Of a stretch of 64,000 nt of DNA, positions 1 through 9,844 are shown in pieces (within the stretch, counting starts at the first letter, position 1; every line of letters starts with the position of its first letter). The notes below the pieces were generated by a model. That model did no database searches, was not told the DNA's origin, and saw only the letters and a program-made list of their open reading frames with translations. Both the position numbers and the translations under genes were made by a program. This stretch comes from Streptomyces sp. CB01635 (GTDB lineage Bacteria; Actinomycetota; Actinomycetes; Streptomycetales; Streptomycetaceae), in assembly GCF_002803065.1 (NCBI RefSeq), contig NZ_NNBL01000004.1:129831-193830 (forward strand), written 5' to 3'.

Positions 1-2792
1 AGCATCACGGCGACGAGCCCGGGGTGCGCGCGGCCGACACGGCTCGTGGCCTGGATGTACTCGGCCGTGGTCTGCGGCTGACCCATGACGGCCATGAGAC
101 CGAGGCGGTCCACGTCGACACCGACGGCGATCATGTTGGTGGCGAGGAGGACGTCCACGGTGTCCTCGTCGGGCAGTTTCTTCTCGATGCCCTTGAGTCG
201 GGCCGGGATCTCGCTCGCGTCGATCCGGCTCGTCAGCTCCGAGTAGTTCGCCACGGACCGGACGTCGACGCCTTCGCGCGCGGCGAGCAGTTCCAGGTAG
301 GCCACGACGTCGTCGTGGACCTGGAGCTCCGCGGCGGACAGCAACCGCAGGCTGTTGAAGTAGCCGACGAGGCTGATGTACGCGTCGCGCACCTCGTCCT
401 CGGTCCGTGCGTTCTTCGCCCGGTGCAGCAGCGTGGCGTACGTACGGATGAGCAGGGTCGACTGGCTGGTGCCAGGGGCGAACAGACCCACGTACCGGCG
501 GCTGGCCTTGTCCTCGCGCGGAGTCTCGACGGCGAACCAGGAGTCGCGGGCGTCCAGACCGGCCGGCGGGAACTGGCGGACCTCCCGGTCGAAGAGGTTG
601 GTGCCCTGATCCTGTGCCCGTCGGATCGTCGCCGTGGAAGCGATCACCTTGGGGCGGCCCGCCCAGGGGCGATCGGGATCGGTGGGGAGCGAGGCGAGGG
701 CGTCGACCGCCGTCTCGTACAGGCCCGTGAGAGTGCCCAGTGGGCCGGAGATCAGGTGGAGTTCGTCCTGGACGATGAGCTCCGGGGGCGGAGTCGCGTC
801 GTCCCGGTCACGGTTGAAGAGCGCGGCTGTGGCCGGCCGCCACGGCATGGACGCGAACTTGTCCACGGTGGCGATCACCAGCGTCGGGCGTGCCGCGTAC
901 ACGGCCTCGTCGACCATGTGCACCGGCAGCCCGTCCGCGAAGTCGCAACCCGTGCCCGGGCAGCGTACGAACATCCGTCGGGCCTCCAGGTCCGCGTCGT
1001 AGTTCCGCGCGTCGAGGCGGGTGCCGCACCACGGGCAGGCGTGCAGCTGGACCGGGTTCTCCTTGGCGAGACGCTTGTCCAGGTCGGCACGGAGCTCCGC
1101 GAGCTTCTTGTCGGCGCTGTCGAGAGTGTTGGGCGTCGCCGACTTACCGACCCACATCCCCAGGGAGAACTCCTCGTCGCCCAGCGTCGACGGGTCGGCG
1201 CGCCGCATCCGCTCCATGGCGCACAGCAGGATCGCGGCACGCTCGAACTGCTGGAGCGTGAGCAGGCGCAACGTGTAGCGCATCAGGACCGTGACACCGC
1301 CGCCGTCCGCGCCGAGGCGAATACGACGGAGGAAGGAGGTGAGCGCGATCAGGCCGAGGTACGCCTCGGTCTTGCCACCGCCGGTGGGGAACCACAAGAG
1401 GTCCGAGAAACCGCGGTCGGTGTGGTCCTGGTCGTCGAGACCTGCCAGACACAGCAGCATGAACGCGATCTGGAAGGGCCGCCAGTGCCCCGCCTCGGGC
1501 TTCGGGGCCCCCTGCCGGCCACCCTTCACCCAGGCGCTGCGCGCCCGCTGCTCGGCCATGGCCCGATTGGCGAGCCGGAACGCCTGCATCAGGTCCGGCT
1601 CCGTGCCGAGCAGGTCGATGCCCTCGCGGATCCTGGCCAGGGCCTCGCGGCAGTCGCTGACTCGTTCCTGCGCGGGCCCGTGGTGTGCCTCGTCCTTGAA
1701 CGTGGCGGCCTCGAACTCCTTGGCCTTGATCCAGTGCTCGTAGCCGTCGGAGAGCGCCCGCAGGGCGGCGAGGACCTCGGCGTCCGGGCGCTCGGCCAGG
1801 CCGACCATGGACAGAGCGGAGGTGTCGATCTCCGGGTTGGAGTCGGTCAGCAGCACCTCGACCGAGGGCACGAACGAACTGCGTACCTCGGGGACCGCGG
1901 CCTCCCGGGACTCGCTGATCCCGACCGGCGAAGGGGTCCAGTCCCATTCGGCGGCGCAGCCGTGACCGACCGCGAAGGTTGGGGCGTGGCGGTGCAGCAG
2001 TCGGCTGGTGGCCACTTCGGGGTCGTGGGCGGCGGTGTGCGCCCTGCGCTCGACGACGGAGCTCGAGCCGTCGGCCGAGCGCACCGTCAGGCCGCACTGA
2101 AAGAGCGCGAAGGCGTCCTGGAGCTCCCGTTCGCCGACCTTGTTCTCGTTGACCAGGGTGACCGTGACCGTCACCGTTCCGGTGATCGGGCTGGGACGGC
2201 GGACGATGAGACGGAGCATGACGTCGGAGCCCAGAGAGATCTCGACGTTCGGGTTCGGCGTCGTCACGTCGATCGGAGCGATCGGCGCGAACTCGAGTTC
2301 CTTGCGGCGCCAGTGCTCGCGCTGGTCGGAGGTGGTGCGCGCCTCGGCGCGACGGGCGGAGACCGCCTTGCCCTCGGCGTTGATCGGCTCGTACATCGCG
2401 GCCCGGACGTCCACGCGGATCGAGCCACAGATGTGCGGGTCGACCGCGAAGCTCAGGCCCATCGATGACGGACGCCGGCTTCCCGCCGTGTCGGGCTCCG
2501 GGGCCGTCATCGATTCGTCTCCGTCCGCGCGAGCGGAAAGGGGCGTCTCGTCGTCGCCCTCGTGCTCGTCGGCGTCCTCACGAAGAACCCGTTCCGAGGC
2601 GGCGTCCGACGGCATCGGATACAGAACACCGGACAGATAGCGGTCGATCGGGGCATCCTGGGTCAGCACCTCCGCCCGGTCCTCGGGTGCCGCGTCCGGG
2701 ACCGGGCCGAACAGCTCACGGCGCAGTCCCACAAGCAGTTCCTCGTCGCGGACCCGATAGTGCTCGGCGTGCCGGCCTGCAATGTGCGTCAT
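1..2792 (-). CDS. drmA: DISARM DrmA-like helicase, 3' end beyond window
   Basis: About 930 codons are visible without a stop, and the reading frame runs off the left edge. The ATG overlaps the stop of the upstream UvrD gene (ATGA). Motifs seen are a Walker A FPTGGGKTEAYL near residue 472, a zinc-finger-like Cys pair set near 580-610 (CPWCG, CPGTGC), a DEAH-like box inside QDELHLISGPLG near 675, and a helicase motif VI ATSRVGRAHPG near 920. The phrase DELHLISGPLGT and the layout match my memory of DrmA, the core helicase of DISARM, which hinders incoming phage DNA. DrmB (DUF1998) and DrmC (phospholipase D-like) usually follow drmA and would lie to the left of the window, so they cannot be checked. 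Another DUF1998-linked SF2 helicase family is the main alternative. Confidence 0.8.
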   Translation of the reverse strand, partial: MTHIAGRHAEHYRVRDEELLVGLRRELFGPVPDAAPEDRAEVLTQDAPIDRYLSGVLYPMPSDAASERVLREDADEHEGDDETPLSARADGDESMTAPEPDTAGSRRPSSMGLSFAVDPHICGSIRVDVRAAMYEPINAEGKAVSARRAEARTTSDQREHWRRKELEFAPIAPIDVTTPNPNVEISLGSDVMLRLIVRRPSPITGTVTVTVTLVNENKVGERELQDAFALFQCGLTVRSADGSSSVVERRAHTAAHDPEVATSRLLHRHAPTFAVGHGCAAEWDWTPSPVGISESREAAVPEVRSSFVPSVEVLLTDSNPEIDTSALSMVGLAERPDAEVLAALRALSDGYEHWIKAKEFEAATFKDEAHHGPAQERVSDCREALARIREGIDLLGTEPDLMQAFRLANRAMAEQRARSAWVKGGRQGAPKPEAGHWRPFQIAFMLLCLAGLDDQDHTDRGFSDLLWFPTGGGKTEAYLGLIALTSFLRRIRLGADGGGVTVLMRYTLRLLTLQQFERAAILLCAMERMRRADPSTLGDEEFSLGMWVGKSATPNTLDSADKKLAELRADLDKRLAKENPVQLHACPWCGTRLDARNYDADLEARRMFVRCPGTGCDFADGLPVHMVDEAVYAARPTLVIATVDKFASMPWRPATAALFNRDRDDATPPPELIVQDELHLISGPLGTLTGLYETAVDALASLPTDPDRPWAGRPKVIASTATIRRAQDQGTNLFDREVRQFPPAGLDARDSWFAVETPREDKASRRYVGLFAPGTSQSTLLIRTYATLLHRAKNARTEDEVRDAYISLVGYFNSLRLLSAAELQVHDDVVAYLELLAAREGVDVRSVANYSELTSRIDASEIPARLKGIEKKLPDEDTVDVLLATNMIAVGVDVDRLGLMAVMGQPQTTAEYIQATSRVGRAHPGLVAVM

Positions 2793-4699
2793 GCGAGCTG
2801 CTCCTGCTCCTCGTCCGTCTCGCTCTTCCGATACCAGCCGATGCCGGTGATGCGCGGGGCGATCCACACACCCCGGTCGCCCAGCCCGGCGTTCGCGCCG
2901 GTGGCGGTGCTGCCAGACACCGTCTCCAGCGTGTCCACCCGCAGTTCACGGATCTCGTCGGGCCACCAGGGATCCCAACCGCGATTCACCTTCTGCACCT
3001 GGTACAGCTCCTGCGTGAACCTCTCGGACGCCTCGCCGATCTCGCGTCCCTCGTGCAGCAGGACGTACGGCGGGCTTTGCCACTCGCCGAGGGGGAGGTC
3101 GTGCCGCCTGCGCAGGACGACCTCGTCGCCGGGCCGGACCTTCTCCAGGAGGTAGGTCTGGGTCGCGACGGCTTCGACCTCGCCCCCGGACGGGGCGTCC
3201 GGGGATACGTCGTGGGCGCCGGCCACGATGCCGTACCGGTCCCACGACTTGAATCCGCCGACGTACTGTCGGCCGTTCCTCCGCTTCTCGGCGCGCTTCA
3301 CGATCGGCAGCCGCGGGCCGTCCATGAAGTGGAGGTCCGCCCGCGCGCGGGTCATCGCCACGTAGAGGGCCCAGGCCTCGGCCCGCATATCCAGGTTGTC
3401 CTTGAACTGCTTGCGCAGCTCGGCGACGGTCGGCGGCGTCAGCACGATCACCCGGTCGAACTCGAGGCCCTTGGCCCGGTGCGTCGTGGAGACGGTGAGC
3501 CCTGCCGTCTCGGGGTCGGCCGCCTCGTCCGGGAAGCGCCGGTCGGCGACCGCGCGGCGCAGCCGGTCGAGGTCGACCACGTTGCGCCCGGGGCCGCGCG
3601 CCACACGCCGCAGCACGGTCCACAGGACATCCGCGTTCGGATCGTACGGCAGCGGGATCGAGGCGAGCAGCGAGCGGAACCTGTCCTCGGACAGCCCGGA
3701 CGCCTCGGTCCGGCGCAGCAGTTCGGCCACCCAGTACGGCACGGGCCGCTCCTCCAGGGACCGCCGCAGCCGGTGCTTGACGCCGTTGGCGTGCAGCAGG
3801 CCGGAGACGACGAGAGCCTGGCGGTTGTCGCGGGTGAGGATGGCTGTGGTGCCGTCGGAGGTGCGCAGGCCGTCCAGGGTGAACGGATCGGTGAGGTCGG
3901 CCATCCTGTTCGCGGGCGTGAGCAGCAGCTCGCGCAGTTCTTCGAAGAGGGTCGCGGCCGCGTCCTCCTCGGCGATCTCCTGGAGCGGGGGACCGACCGC
4001 GAGCGCGGCCCGGGCCTCAGGAGTGGTGGCCCGGAAGTTCTCGGTCAGGCGCAGCTCCACGAGGTCGTCGAGGAACGAGGCGCGCAGCCAGGCGAAGAAA
4101 AGACCGGTCTCGTCGGCGCGCTCGGCCGGGTCCTCGATCTGAAAGCCGTAGACGAACTGCGCGGCGTCGCCGACCACGGTGAAGCCACAGCTCCGCTGGT
4201 ACACGTCGAGCAGGGTCTGGACGAGTTCCCTGCGGTCGCCGACGAGGTCTTGGACCTCGTCGATCACGACATGGGCGGGGGGTACGGCGTCACCGGCCTC
4301 CAACGCGCCGGCGGCGATCGCGTCGGCCGCCGTCCTGATCCGCTCGTCGAAGCCCGTCGCACTCCAGTCGCGGTCCGGGTACGCCTGGGCGACGATGCTG
4401 TAAGCCCAGGCGTCGAAAGTCTGCGCGCGGACGCGCCTGGCTCGCTCCCCGTGCCGGGCGATCCGCTCGCGGAGCTCACGTGTGGCGGCCCGGGAGAACG
4501 TCAGCACAAGAATCTCGGAGGCCTCCAGAGCCTCCTCGGGGTCCTCGTGCCCGCACAGCTCGTCGAGCCGGCGCACCAGGGTGTGTGTCTTCCCGGCGCC
4601 TGCCCCGGCGGTGACCAGGACGCGTGCGTCCCAGGGCTGCTCGACCACGGCCCGCTGCTCTTCGGTGAGCGGAGGGGTGTCGAGGTAGGCGTCGGTCAC
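2789..4699 (-). CDS. UvrD/Rep-like SF1 DNA helicase
   Basis: A complete 636-residue superfamily 1A helicase. It has Walker A GAGAGKT near residue 36, motif II as VIDEVQDL near 147 (the usual DEAQD with A changed to V), motif V region STTHRAKGLEFD near 405 and motif VI YVAMTRARADL near 448. About 180 residues after the helicase core resemble nothing I recognise. The GTG start overlaps the end of the GHKL-helicase gene by four bases (GTGA), and its own stop overlaps the drmA ATG, so three genes appear translationally coupled. UvrD-like helicases work in phage defence (for example Gabija GajB), and the context suggests the same here. General repair UvrD is less likely because the protein is short and island-borne. 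Confidence 0.85.
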   Translation of the reverse strand: MTDAYLDTPPLTEEQRAVVEQPWDARVLVTAGAGAGKTHTLVRRLDELCGHEDPEEALEASEILVLTFSRAATRELRERIARHGERARRVRAQTFDAWAYSIVAQAYPDRDWSATGFDERIRTAADAIAAGALEAGDAVPPAHVVIDEVQDLVGDRRELVQTLLDVYQRSCGFTVVGDAAQFVYGFQIEDPAERADETGLFFAWLRASFLDDLVELRLTENFRATTPEARAALAVGPPLQEIAEEDAAATLFEELRELLLTPANRMADLTDPFTLDGLRTSDGTTAILTRDNRQALVVSGLLHANGVKHRLRRSLEERPVPYWVAELLRRTEASGLSEDRFRSLLASIPLPYDPNADVLWTVLRRVARGPGRNVVDLDRLRRAVADRRFPDEAADPETAGLTVSTTHRAKGLEFDRVIVLTPPTVAELRKQFKDNLDMRAEAWALYVAMTRARADLHFMDGPRLPIVKRAEKRRNGRQYVGGFKSWDRYGIVAGAHDVSPDAPSGGEVEAVATQTYLLEKVRPGDEVVLRRRHDLPLGEWQSPPYVLLHEGREIGEASERFTQELYQVQKVNRGWDPWWPDEIRELRVDTLETVSGSTATGANAGLGDRGVWIAPRITGIGWYRKSETDEEQEQLA

Positions 4700-7600
4700 T
4701 TACGGCTCCAGAGGTGTTCGAACTCGGCGAAGGCGAGGTCGGTATCGAAGTTCGTGATGTTGTCGCTCACGTTGAGAATCAGGCAGGTGTCCTTGCCGCC
4801 GTTCTTGGGCCCGCGCAGGCCACGCCCGATCATCTGCTGGTAGACGTTCTTGCTGAAGACCGGCCTGGCCACGACCACGACGCGGGTGGCCGGGGCATCG
4901 AAGCCCTGGGTGAGGACGCCGTAGTTGGTGAGCACGCGGATTCGATTGTTCCGGAAGTTCTCGATGCGGGTGCGGCGGTCCTGGGTGCTGGTGGTCGAGT
5001 CCACAGCAGCGGAGCGGATACCGCGGTCGTTCAGCATGGCAGCCAGGTACTTGGCGTGGTCCACAGATGTGGCAAAAAGCAGAGTCGGCCAGTCACTTGG
5101 CAGCGCGGCCACCGCATCGACGATGCGACGGCTGCGCGCGTGGTCGTCGGCGAGCCTCTGTTCGGCGGACCGGGAGAGCATCGCCATGGTGTCGGCGTGG
5201 CTCTTTTCGTCCCGAGTCAGTTCGATCTGGCCGCCTTCCAGAGTGCGGTGTTCCACCTGGGCGAGCATTTCCCATTTCTGGAGATCCCGATACGGGTCGC
5301 CGGAGGGGAAGACGCCCTCGTCGAGCCGGCGGTTTCCGAAGCGGCTGACCAGGCGACGCGTCTCGTCCTCGTTGTTGTTGCGGAACGGCGTCGCGGTCAG
5401 GCCCAGGAGATGGCGCTCGGTCTCGTACTGCGTGAGCCCGAGCCGGCCGAGGATCTCCGTGTAGCGCTTGGAGACGGCGGTGTGCGCCTCATCCACGATC
5501 ACCAGAGCGGCTTGCCGCAGCCAGTCGTACTGGTCCGTGCCGAGGCAGCGTTCCAGCTTGGCGTCCGTGGCGACCACGAGATGCGGGTGGTCGACCACGT
5601 CGCCGACCTCGTTGCTGCCCCACAGCCGACTGATGACGAGAGGACGCTCCGCTCCGACTTTGCTCCATACGAACTTCCAGCTCTGGACGGCCTGTTCGCA
5701 GAGCTCTTCGGTCTGCGCGATCCACAGCAGCGGACCTGTGAGATCCCTGACTCGCTTGACCCAACGGATCACGGCCTCGGCTGTCACACGCGTCTTGCCC
5801 GCGCCCGTGGGCAGTGACAGCATGCCGCGCTGCGGTGCGAGGCGGTCGAGCATGGTCGTGACGTTGCGGACCAGGTCCTCCTGGTAGTCGTGGAGGCTCG
5901 GGAAGTCCTGGGGGCCGTCGATCGTCTCGAAGGGAGGAGGCGAGGGTGTGCGCGATCCCGCGAACGACACCGGGAGCCTGAGATCGGAGACGAACGCGAT
6001 CGCGTTGGACGTTCCGGTGTAGCTGCCCGGGGCATTGGGGAACCGCGCCTGGACGTCGCGCGCGTGCTGCTGGAGCACGCCGTCACCGTGCGAGTTGAAC
6101 GCCATCTGCGCGATGCGGCGCGGGGTCGGCTCGCCGTCCCCCTCCTGTATCTCAGCCTCGACGAGCCCTTCGGGCAGGCCTGCGCGCAGGGCGTCCGCAC
6201 CGATCAGCAGCTCGATCTTGGTGACCATGTCCTGTGCCTCGCGTACGGCCTTCACGGCGGCCTGCATCGCGCTGTCCCGGGCCATGCGCTCTTCGAGCTC
6301 CAGCACGGCACGGCACCCTTCGGCGCGGAGCCCGAGCCCGAGCCCGGTGTCGATCAGGGCCAGCATCGGTGCGCGCTCCAGCGGCACCCGCACCTTCACG
6401 ACGTCGCCCTGGCGCACGGCCTTGAGGGGTGCCGAGCGCGTTCCGTTCGGAGTGCGGATCACCTCCTCCAGCTCACTGCAGCGCTGGACGGAACTGGAGC
6501 GGTTCGTGCTGTTCAGACGCTGGCGCAGCCCCGGGTAGAGGTCGACGAGGAGCACCGGATCACCGTCGGGGACCTCACGCGTCTCCGTGCTGATCACGTC
6601 GGCGTAGCGGAGCATGCCCCACCGCTCGACCATGAGCTCGGCGTCGGCAGCAGACGGGACCAGGAGCGCGGGAAGCTGCTCTGCGCGCAGCGCGCGATAT
6701 TCGGTCGTGTCGACGGCAAGCGTGATCTCGTCGTCGGGCCGGGCGCCCCACGTGTCGCCGATGCGGCATCGTGTCAGGGAGTCCTCGGGGAAGTCGGCCT
6801 CGAACCGGGTGAGCATTACGTACGTGGCTCCGACGAAGACGTCGTCTTCGCTGCGGGCCACCGCGTCGAGCAGCGACTGCCAGAGCTGGGGCGGCACCTC
6901 GTCGACCGTGACGGGCAGATGGAGCTTGCGTGCCTTCTCCGGAGAGATGTCGGCGACGGGCAACACATCGTGGTACGAGGCGAGTTGTGGCCCCACTGCC
7001 TCTTTGAGCGGCTTCAGGCCCTGGGTGGTCCCGACGACCCCGTACTTCCGCAGCATCCACCGGATGGGAGAGGGAACCGCCTGCCGGGTGTTCGCCTGCG
7101 CACCGAACTGGCGGGTCCAGTTGTCCACCACGGACTCGTCGGGGAGAGCCTTGAGGAAGTTGGCCCGGGACTCCTCGGACATGGCACGGAAGAGGTGCAG
7201 AGGCCCACCGATCGGCGCGCCCTCCAGCTTGAGCCGATTGATCGCAGGTCGAGGAGCGCGACTGTCCAGCCCACGCAGATGCGAGGCGTGGACGGCTTCC
7301 CGGTAGTCCTGGAACCACTCTTCGTGCGTGCTCGGTCGGACACCGCTCGACGGCTTCGGACGCAGCCCGACCTGGGCGAAGAACGGAAGGTCGTCCGAGT
7401 GGAACACGACGTCGACCGCGATCTCGGGATCACGGCTGACGTCGACGACGGGACCGGGCAGCATGCAGTCCACGATCGGCCGGAAGCGGCCGTCACCGGT
7501 CCGGACATGCAGTGTGTCGCGAGGGTCGGACATCCGCTCCAGCACCTTGTAGGTCTGCTGCCTGATGCCTGCCTGGCGGAACAGTTCCCAGAAGCGCTGC

Positions 7601-9450
7601 CATTCGGCTTCGCCGTAGTGGTCGAAGCCCTGATCGAGGACGCTGGTGAACCGACCTTCGACGTCGGCTTCCCGAACCCCCAGGACGTTGAGCTCGTGCG
7701 TCAGTTCGCTGTCCTGTGCCAGCGCGTCGACCACGTACACCAGCGACTCGCGCAGTCCGCCCTGCTCGGTGCGGCGGAAGACCTTGCCGTGCATGGGCGC
7801 GACGAATCCGTGCTCCTCGGTGAGGATGACACGCGCCTTACGTGCCTCTTCGGCCTCGGGGCGCTTCGACTCCACCAGAGCGGCGAGGATCTTGATCGCC
7901 GCCTTGGACGACTCGGCTGTGCCGCACTGCACCAGAGCTTCCAACCACTCACGCACACCTGCGCGTTCCTGGCGCCGCTCGCCGAGGATGTGCTCCACCT
8001 TGCCGGAACGAAGCGTGTCCGCGTCGGCGCTGGGATGCAGCCAGTTCGACGGACGGCCCGGGCAGTCGTGCCAGAGTCCCAGCCACTTCGCCTTGTCCTT
8101 CGCGTCCTTGAACCGGGGAGGGGCCTGCAGATCCGCCGGGTTGCGCAGAGTCCCGTCCTGGTCCGGCAGGGACGGACTGCTCGCGGCACGGTTCCAGATC
8201 TCGCGGGTGAGGAACTCGTCGGCCCAGCTGATCGACTCCTTCACGCGGCCGGGCAGCAGCGGCAGATAAGCGGCGGGATCCTGCTCCGGAGCGAGCGAAG
8301 GAAGGGAGTCGACGACGAGACGCGCGGCCACCCGGATCATCTCCTGGTTGAACGGCGAGGAGTCCAGCAGGTTCTGGCGGTCCTCGTTCGTCTTCCAGGC
8401 CCCGTTGAGAACGCCGCTCAACGTCATATCGTATTTGGTCGGGAAGAAGGACCAGAACCGACCGCGGCCACGGGCGTTGGCGGTGTAGAGGCCGGTCGAC
8501 GGGTCCTCGGCCAACGCCGGAACGGCCCAGGACAGGTCCAGCGCGACGCGGTCGTGGAGCTCACCGGCGTCCGCGCGCGCCGCCGGCCCAGGCTCGTGCG
8601 TGGTGGTGAACACGCGCCAGGAGGTTTTGGCGACGGCCTTTCCGGTCCGCTCTTCGTCGATGGTGTGCAGGTCGTCCGACTGGTGAGAGGTCAGAACGCG
8701 ACGCAACACAGGGCGAGGCCTTCGGTCCTCCAAGACCACCTGGCCGACGTGCGGGGAGAACAACTGGAAGCCGACAGGGAATTCATCACGGATCTCGCCA
8801 TGGTTCTTGGCTCGACCTCCGTGCATGTCCCGGCCCAACCGATCGTCGGCGCCGGCGAGCAGCGGGAGGCGCACCACGGTGGTCGCCCAGGTCAGCAGCT
8901 CCTTCAGCACGGGGTCGGTGTTTCGTTCAGTCGGCATGTCGAGAGGGCGGGCCATGCGAAGCACCGGTGCATCGAAATTCTCTCCGTACCGGTCGGTGAC
9001 GCCCGGAACGGCGTTGATTTTCTCGTAGGACCAGGACCGATCGAATCCGAAGCTTCCTGACTTGCTGAAGAATTCAGGCGTGTCGGTCACGACAAGAACG
9101 GACTTCACGCCCACGCCGAAACGGCCGATCTGACCTCCGCGCTTTTTGGACATGCTCATACGGAGAATTGTCTCGGCGCCCTCGGGGGTGACGGCATCAC
9201 CTTCGTTGGCGCAGTAGAGATGTGTTGCTGTGAGAACGACCTGAATCCTTCCGCCGGGTGCTGCGGAGATTTCGTCAGCGGCGTTCTGGACGAGTTCGAA
9301 GAGCTGTCTGTCCCCGTATCCACCCTGAGTGATTCGACGCTCGCCGTTCGCGTGCTCGGCCACGAGGCCGGGGTCTACGGAATAGGTCTGAAGGACGCGT
9401 GAGGACTGCTCGAGGACGGTCTGAACGACCCGCTGGTCTGAAGGCTGCAC
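4696..9450 (-). CDS. Sacsin/Hsp90-type GHKL ATPase fused to SF2 helicase
   Basis: A 1,584-residue two-engine protein. The N-terminus carries a GHKL (Bergerat) ATPase fold: an N-box GDRQLFELVQNAADE near residues 46-60 and a G2-type box GRFGVGVKSVL near 110. This is the sacsin/Hsp90 arrangement that sits in many bacterial conflict systems. After about 1,000 residues of unassigned sequence, an SF2 helicase begins near 1,185, with Walker A SLPTGAGKT near 1,213, DEAH box VDEAHTAV, motif III LGLTATPF and motif VI QMIGRGLRGPKNGG close to the C-terminus. The GTG start has AGGAG ten bases upstream. It leads the coupled set with the UvrD and DrmA-like helicases. By inference it could sense or remodel foreign DNA and drive translocation; the biochemical role is unproven. 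Confidence 0.85.
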   Translation of the reverse strand: MQPSDQRVVQTVLEQSSRVLQTYSVDPGLVAEHANGERRITQGGYGDRQLFELVQNAADEISAAPGGRIQVVLTATHLYCANEGDAVTPEGAETILRMSMSKKRGGQIGRFGVGVKSVLVVTDTPEFFSKSGSFGFDRSWSYEKINAVPGVTDRYGENFDAPVLRMARPLDMPTERNTDPVLKELLTWATTVVRLPLLAGADDRLGRDMHGGRAKNHGEIRDEFPVGFQLFSPHVGQVVLEDRRPRPVLRRVLTSHQSDDLHTIDEERTGKAVAKTSWRVFTTTHEPGPAARADAGELHDRVALDLSWAVPALAEDPSTGLYTANARGRGRFWSFFPTKYDMTLSGVLNGAWKTNEDRQNLLDSSPFNQEMIRVAARLVVDSLPSLAPEQDPAAYLPLLPGRVKESISWADEFLTREIWNRAASSPSLPDQDGTLRNPADLQAPPRFKDAKDKAKWLGLWHDCPGRPSNWLHPSADADTLRSGKVEHILGERRQERAGVREWLEALVQCGTAESSKAAIKILAALVESKRPEAEEARKARVILTEEHGFVAPMHGKVFRRTEQGGLRESLVYVVDALAQDSELTHELNVLGVREADVEGRFTSVLDQGFDHYGEAEWQRFWELFRQAGIRQQTYKVLERMSDPRDTLHVRTGDGRFRPIVDCMLPGPVVDVSRDPEIAVDVVFHSDDLPFFAQVGLRPKPSSGVRPSTHEEWFQDYREAVHASHLRGLDSRAPRPAINRLKLEGAPIGGPLHLFRAMSEESRANFLKALPDESVVDNWTRQFGAQANTRQAVPSPIRWMLRKYGVVGTTQGLKPLKEAVGPQLASYHDVLPVADISPEKARKLHLPVTVDEVPPQLWQSLLDAVARSEDDVFVGATYVMLTRFEADFPEDSLTRCRIGDTWGARPDDEITLAVDTTEYRALRAEQLPALLVPSAADAELMVERWGMLRYADVISTETREVPDGDPVLLVDLYPGLRQRLNSTNRSSSVQRCSELEEVIRTPNGTRSAPLKAVRQGDVVKVRVPLERAPMLALIDTGLGLGLRAEGCRAVLELEERMARDSAMQAAVKAVREAQDMVTKIELLIGADALRAGLPEGLVEAEIQEGDGEPTPRRIAQMAFNSHGDGVLQQHARDVQARFPNAPGSYTGTSNAIAFVSDLRLPVSFAGSRTPSPPPFETIDGPQDFPSLHDYQEDLVRNVTTMLDRLAPQRGMLSLPTGAGKTRVTAEAVIRWVKRVRDLTGPLLWIAQTEELCEQAVQSWKFVWSKVGAERPLVISRLWGSNEVGDVVDHPHLVVATDAKLERCLGTDQYDWLRQAALVIVDEAHTAVSKRYTEILGRLGLTQYETERHLLGLTATPFRNNNEDETRRLVSRFGNRRLDEGVFPSGDPYRDLQKWEMLAQVEHRTLEGGQIELTRDEKSHADTMAMLSRSAEQRLADDHARSRRIVDAVAALPSDWPTLLFATSVDHAKYLAAMLNDRGIRSAAVDSTTSTQDRRTRIENFRNNRIRVLTNYGVLTQGFDAPATRVVVVARPVFSKNVYQQMIGRGLRGPKNGGKDTCLILNVSDNITNFDTDLAFAEFEHLWSRK

Positions 9451-9498
9451 GGCTGCTGCGCTCCTGGTGCGTCAAATGCGTTGAAGACTGGGATGGAG

Positions 9499-9534
9499 GT
9501 GGGCCGGCCGCCGAAACGTGTGCGGCCGGCCCAC
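9499..9534 (-). terminator. 13-bp perfect hairpin before the GHKL-helicase gene
   Basis: Arms at 9499-9511 and 9522-9534 (left arm GTGGGCCGGCCGC) are perfectly complementary around a 10-base loop. It lies between the small upstream gene and the GTG of the 1,584-residue gene. There is no U-run, which is common for Streptomyces terminators. It may terminate or attenuate transcription coming from the small gene. Confidence 0.6.
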
Positions 9535-9583
9535 CGGAGCGGGGGAGGACTCGACTGACGCGCCCTCCTCCAGGGGAACGGCG

Positions 9584-9844
9584 TCAGATGTCCCTGGAGG
9601 GCGCGTCAGGCCAGTCCTCCGAACGGTCCTCGTCCCCCTGGACAGGGGACTGCAGGTCCTCGGGGAGCCTCTGGATCGACTCTGCCAGGCCGGGGTGGTG
9701 GTGCGGAAGGGAATCCTCGGACAGCTCGTGGAGGTCGAGGATCTTCTTCGCCTCGGCCTGTCTGCCCTCCATCAGGATGTCCAACTCGATGGCGCTGAGC
9801 TCCCGGGAGGAGAGGATGAAATTGTCATCACTCGGTTCAATCAT
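9584..9844 (-). CDS. Small acidic protein, hypothetical
   Basis: An 86-residue protein, rich in Asp and Glu, starting MIEPSDDNFILSSREL. The ATG is preceded by AAGAGG at 11 bases. I recognise no family. It lies just upstream of, and in the same direction as, the GHKL-helicase gene, with a strong hairpin between them. Its charge and position would suit a regulator or an inhibitor of the neighbouring system, but nothing in the sequence proves this. The coding frame looks less GC3-biased than neighbouring genes, so translation is not certain. Confidence 0.5.
   Translation of the reverse strand: MIEPSDDNFILSSRELSAIELDILMEGRQAEAKKILDLHELSEDSLPHHHPGLAESIQRLPEDLQSPVQGDEDRSEDWPDAPSRDI

Noticed and set aside
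24..2468. A very long open frame on the + strand opposite the DrmA-like gene, and similar ones opposite most large genes (for example 2465-4843, 5890-9060, 35638-37506).
   Set aside because: They are mirror frames caused by high third-position GC of the true gene; they lack motifs, have repetitive Arg/Gly/Val-rich composition and no ribosome sites.
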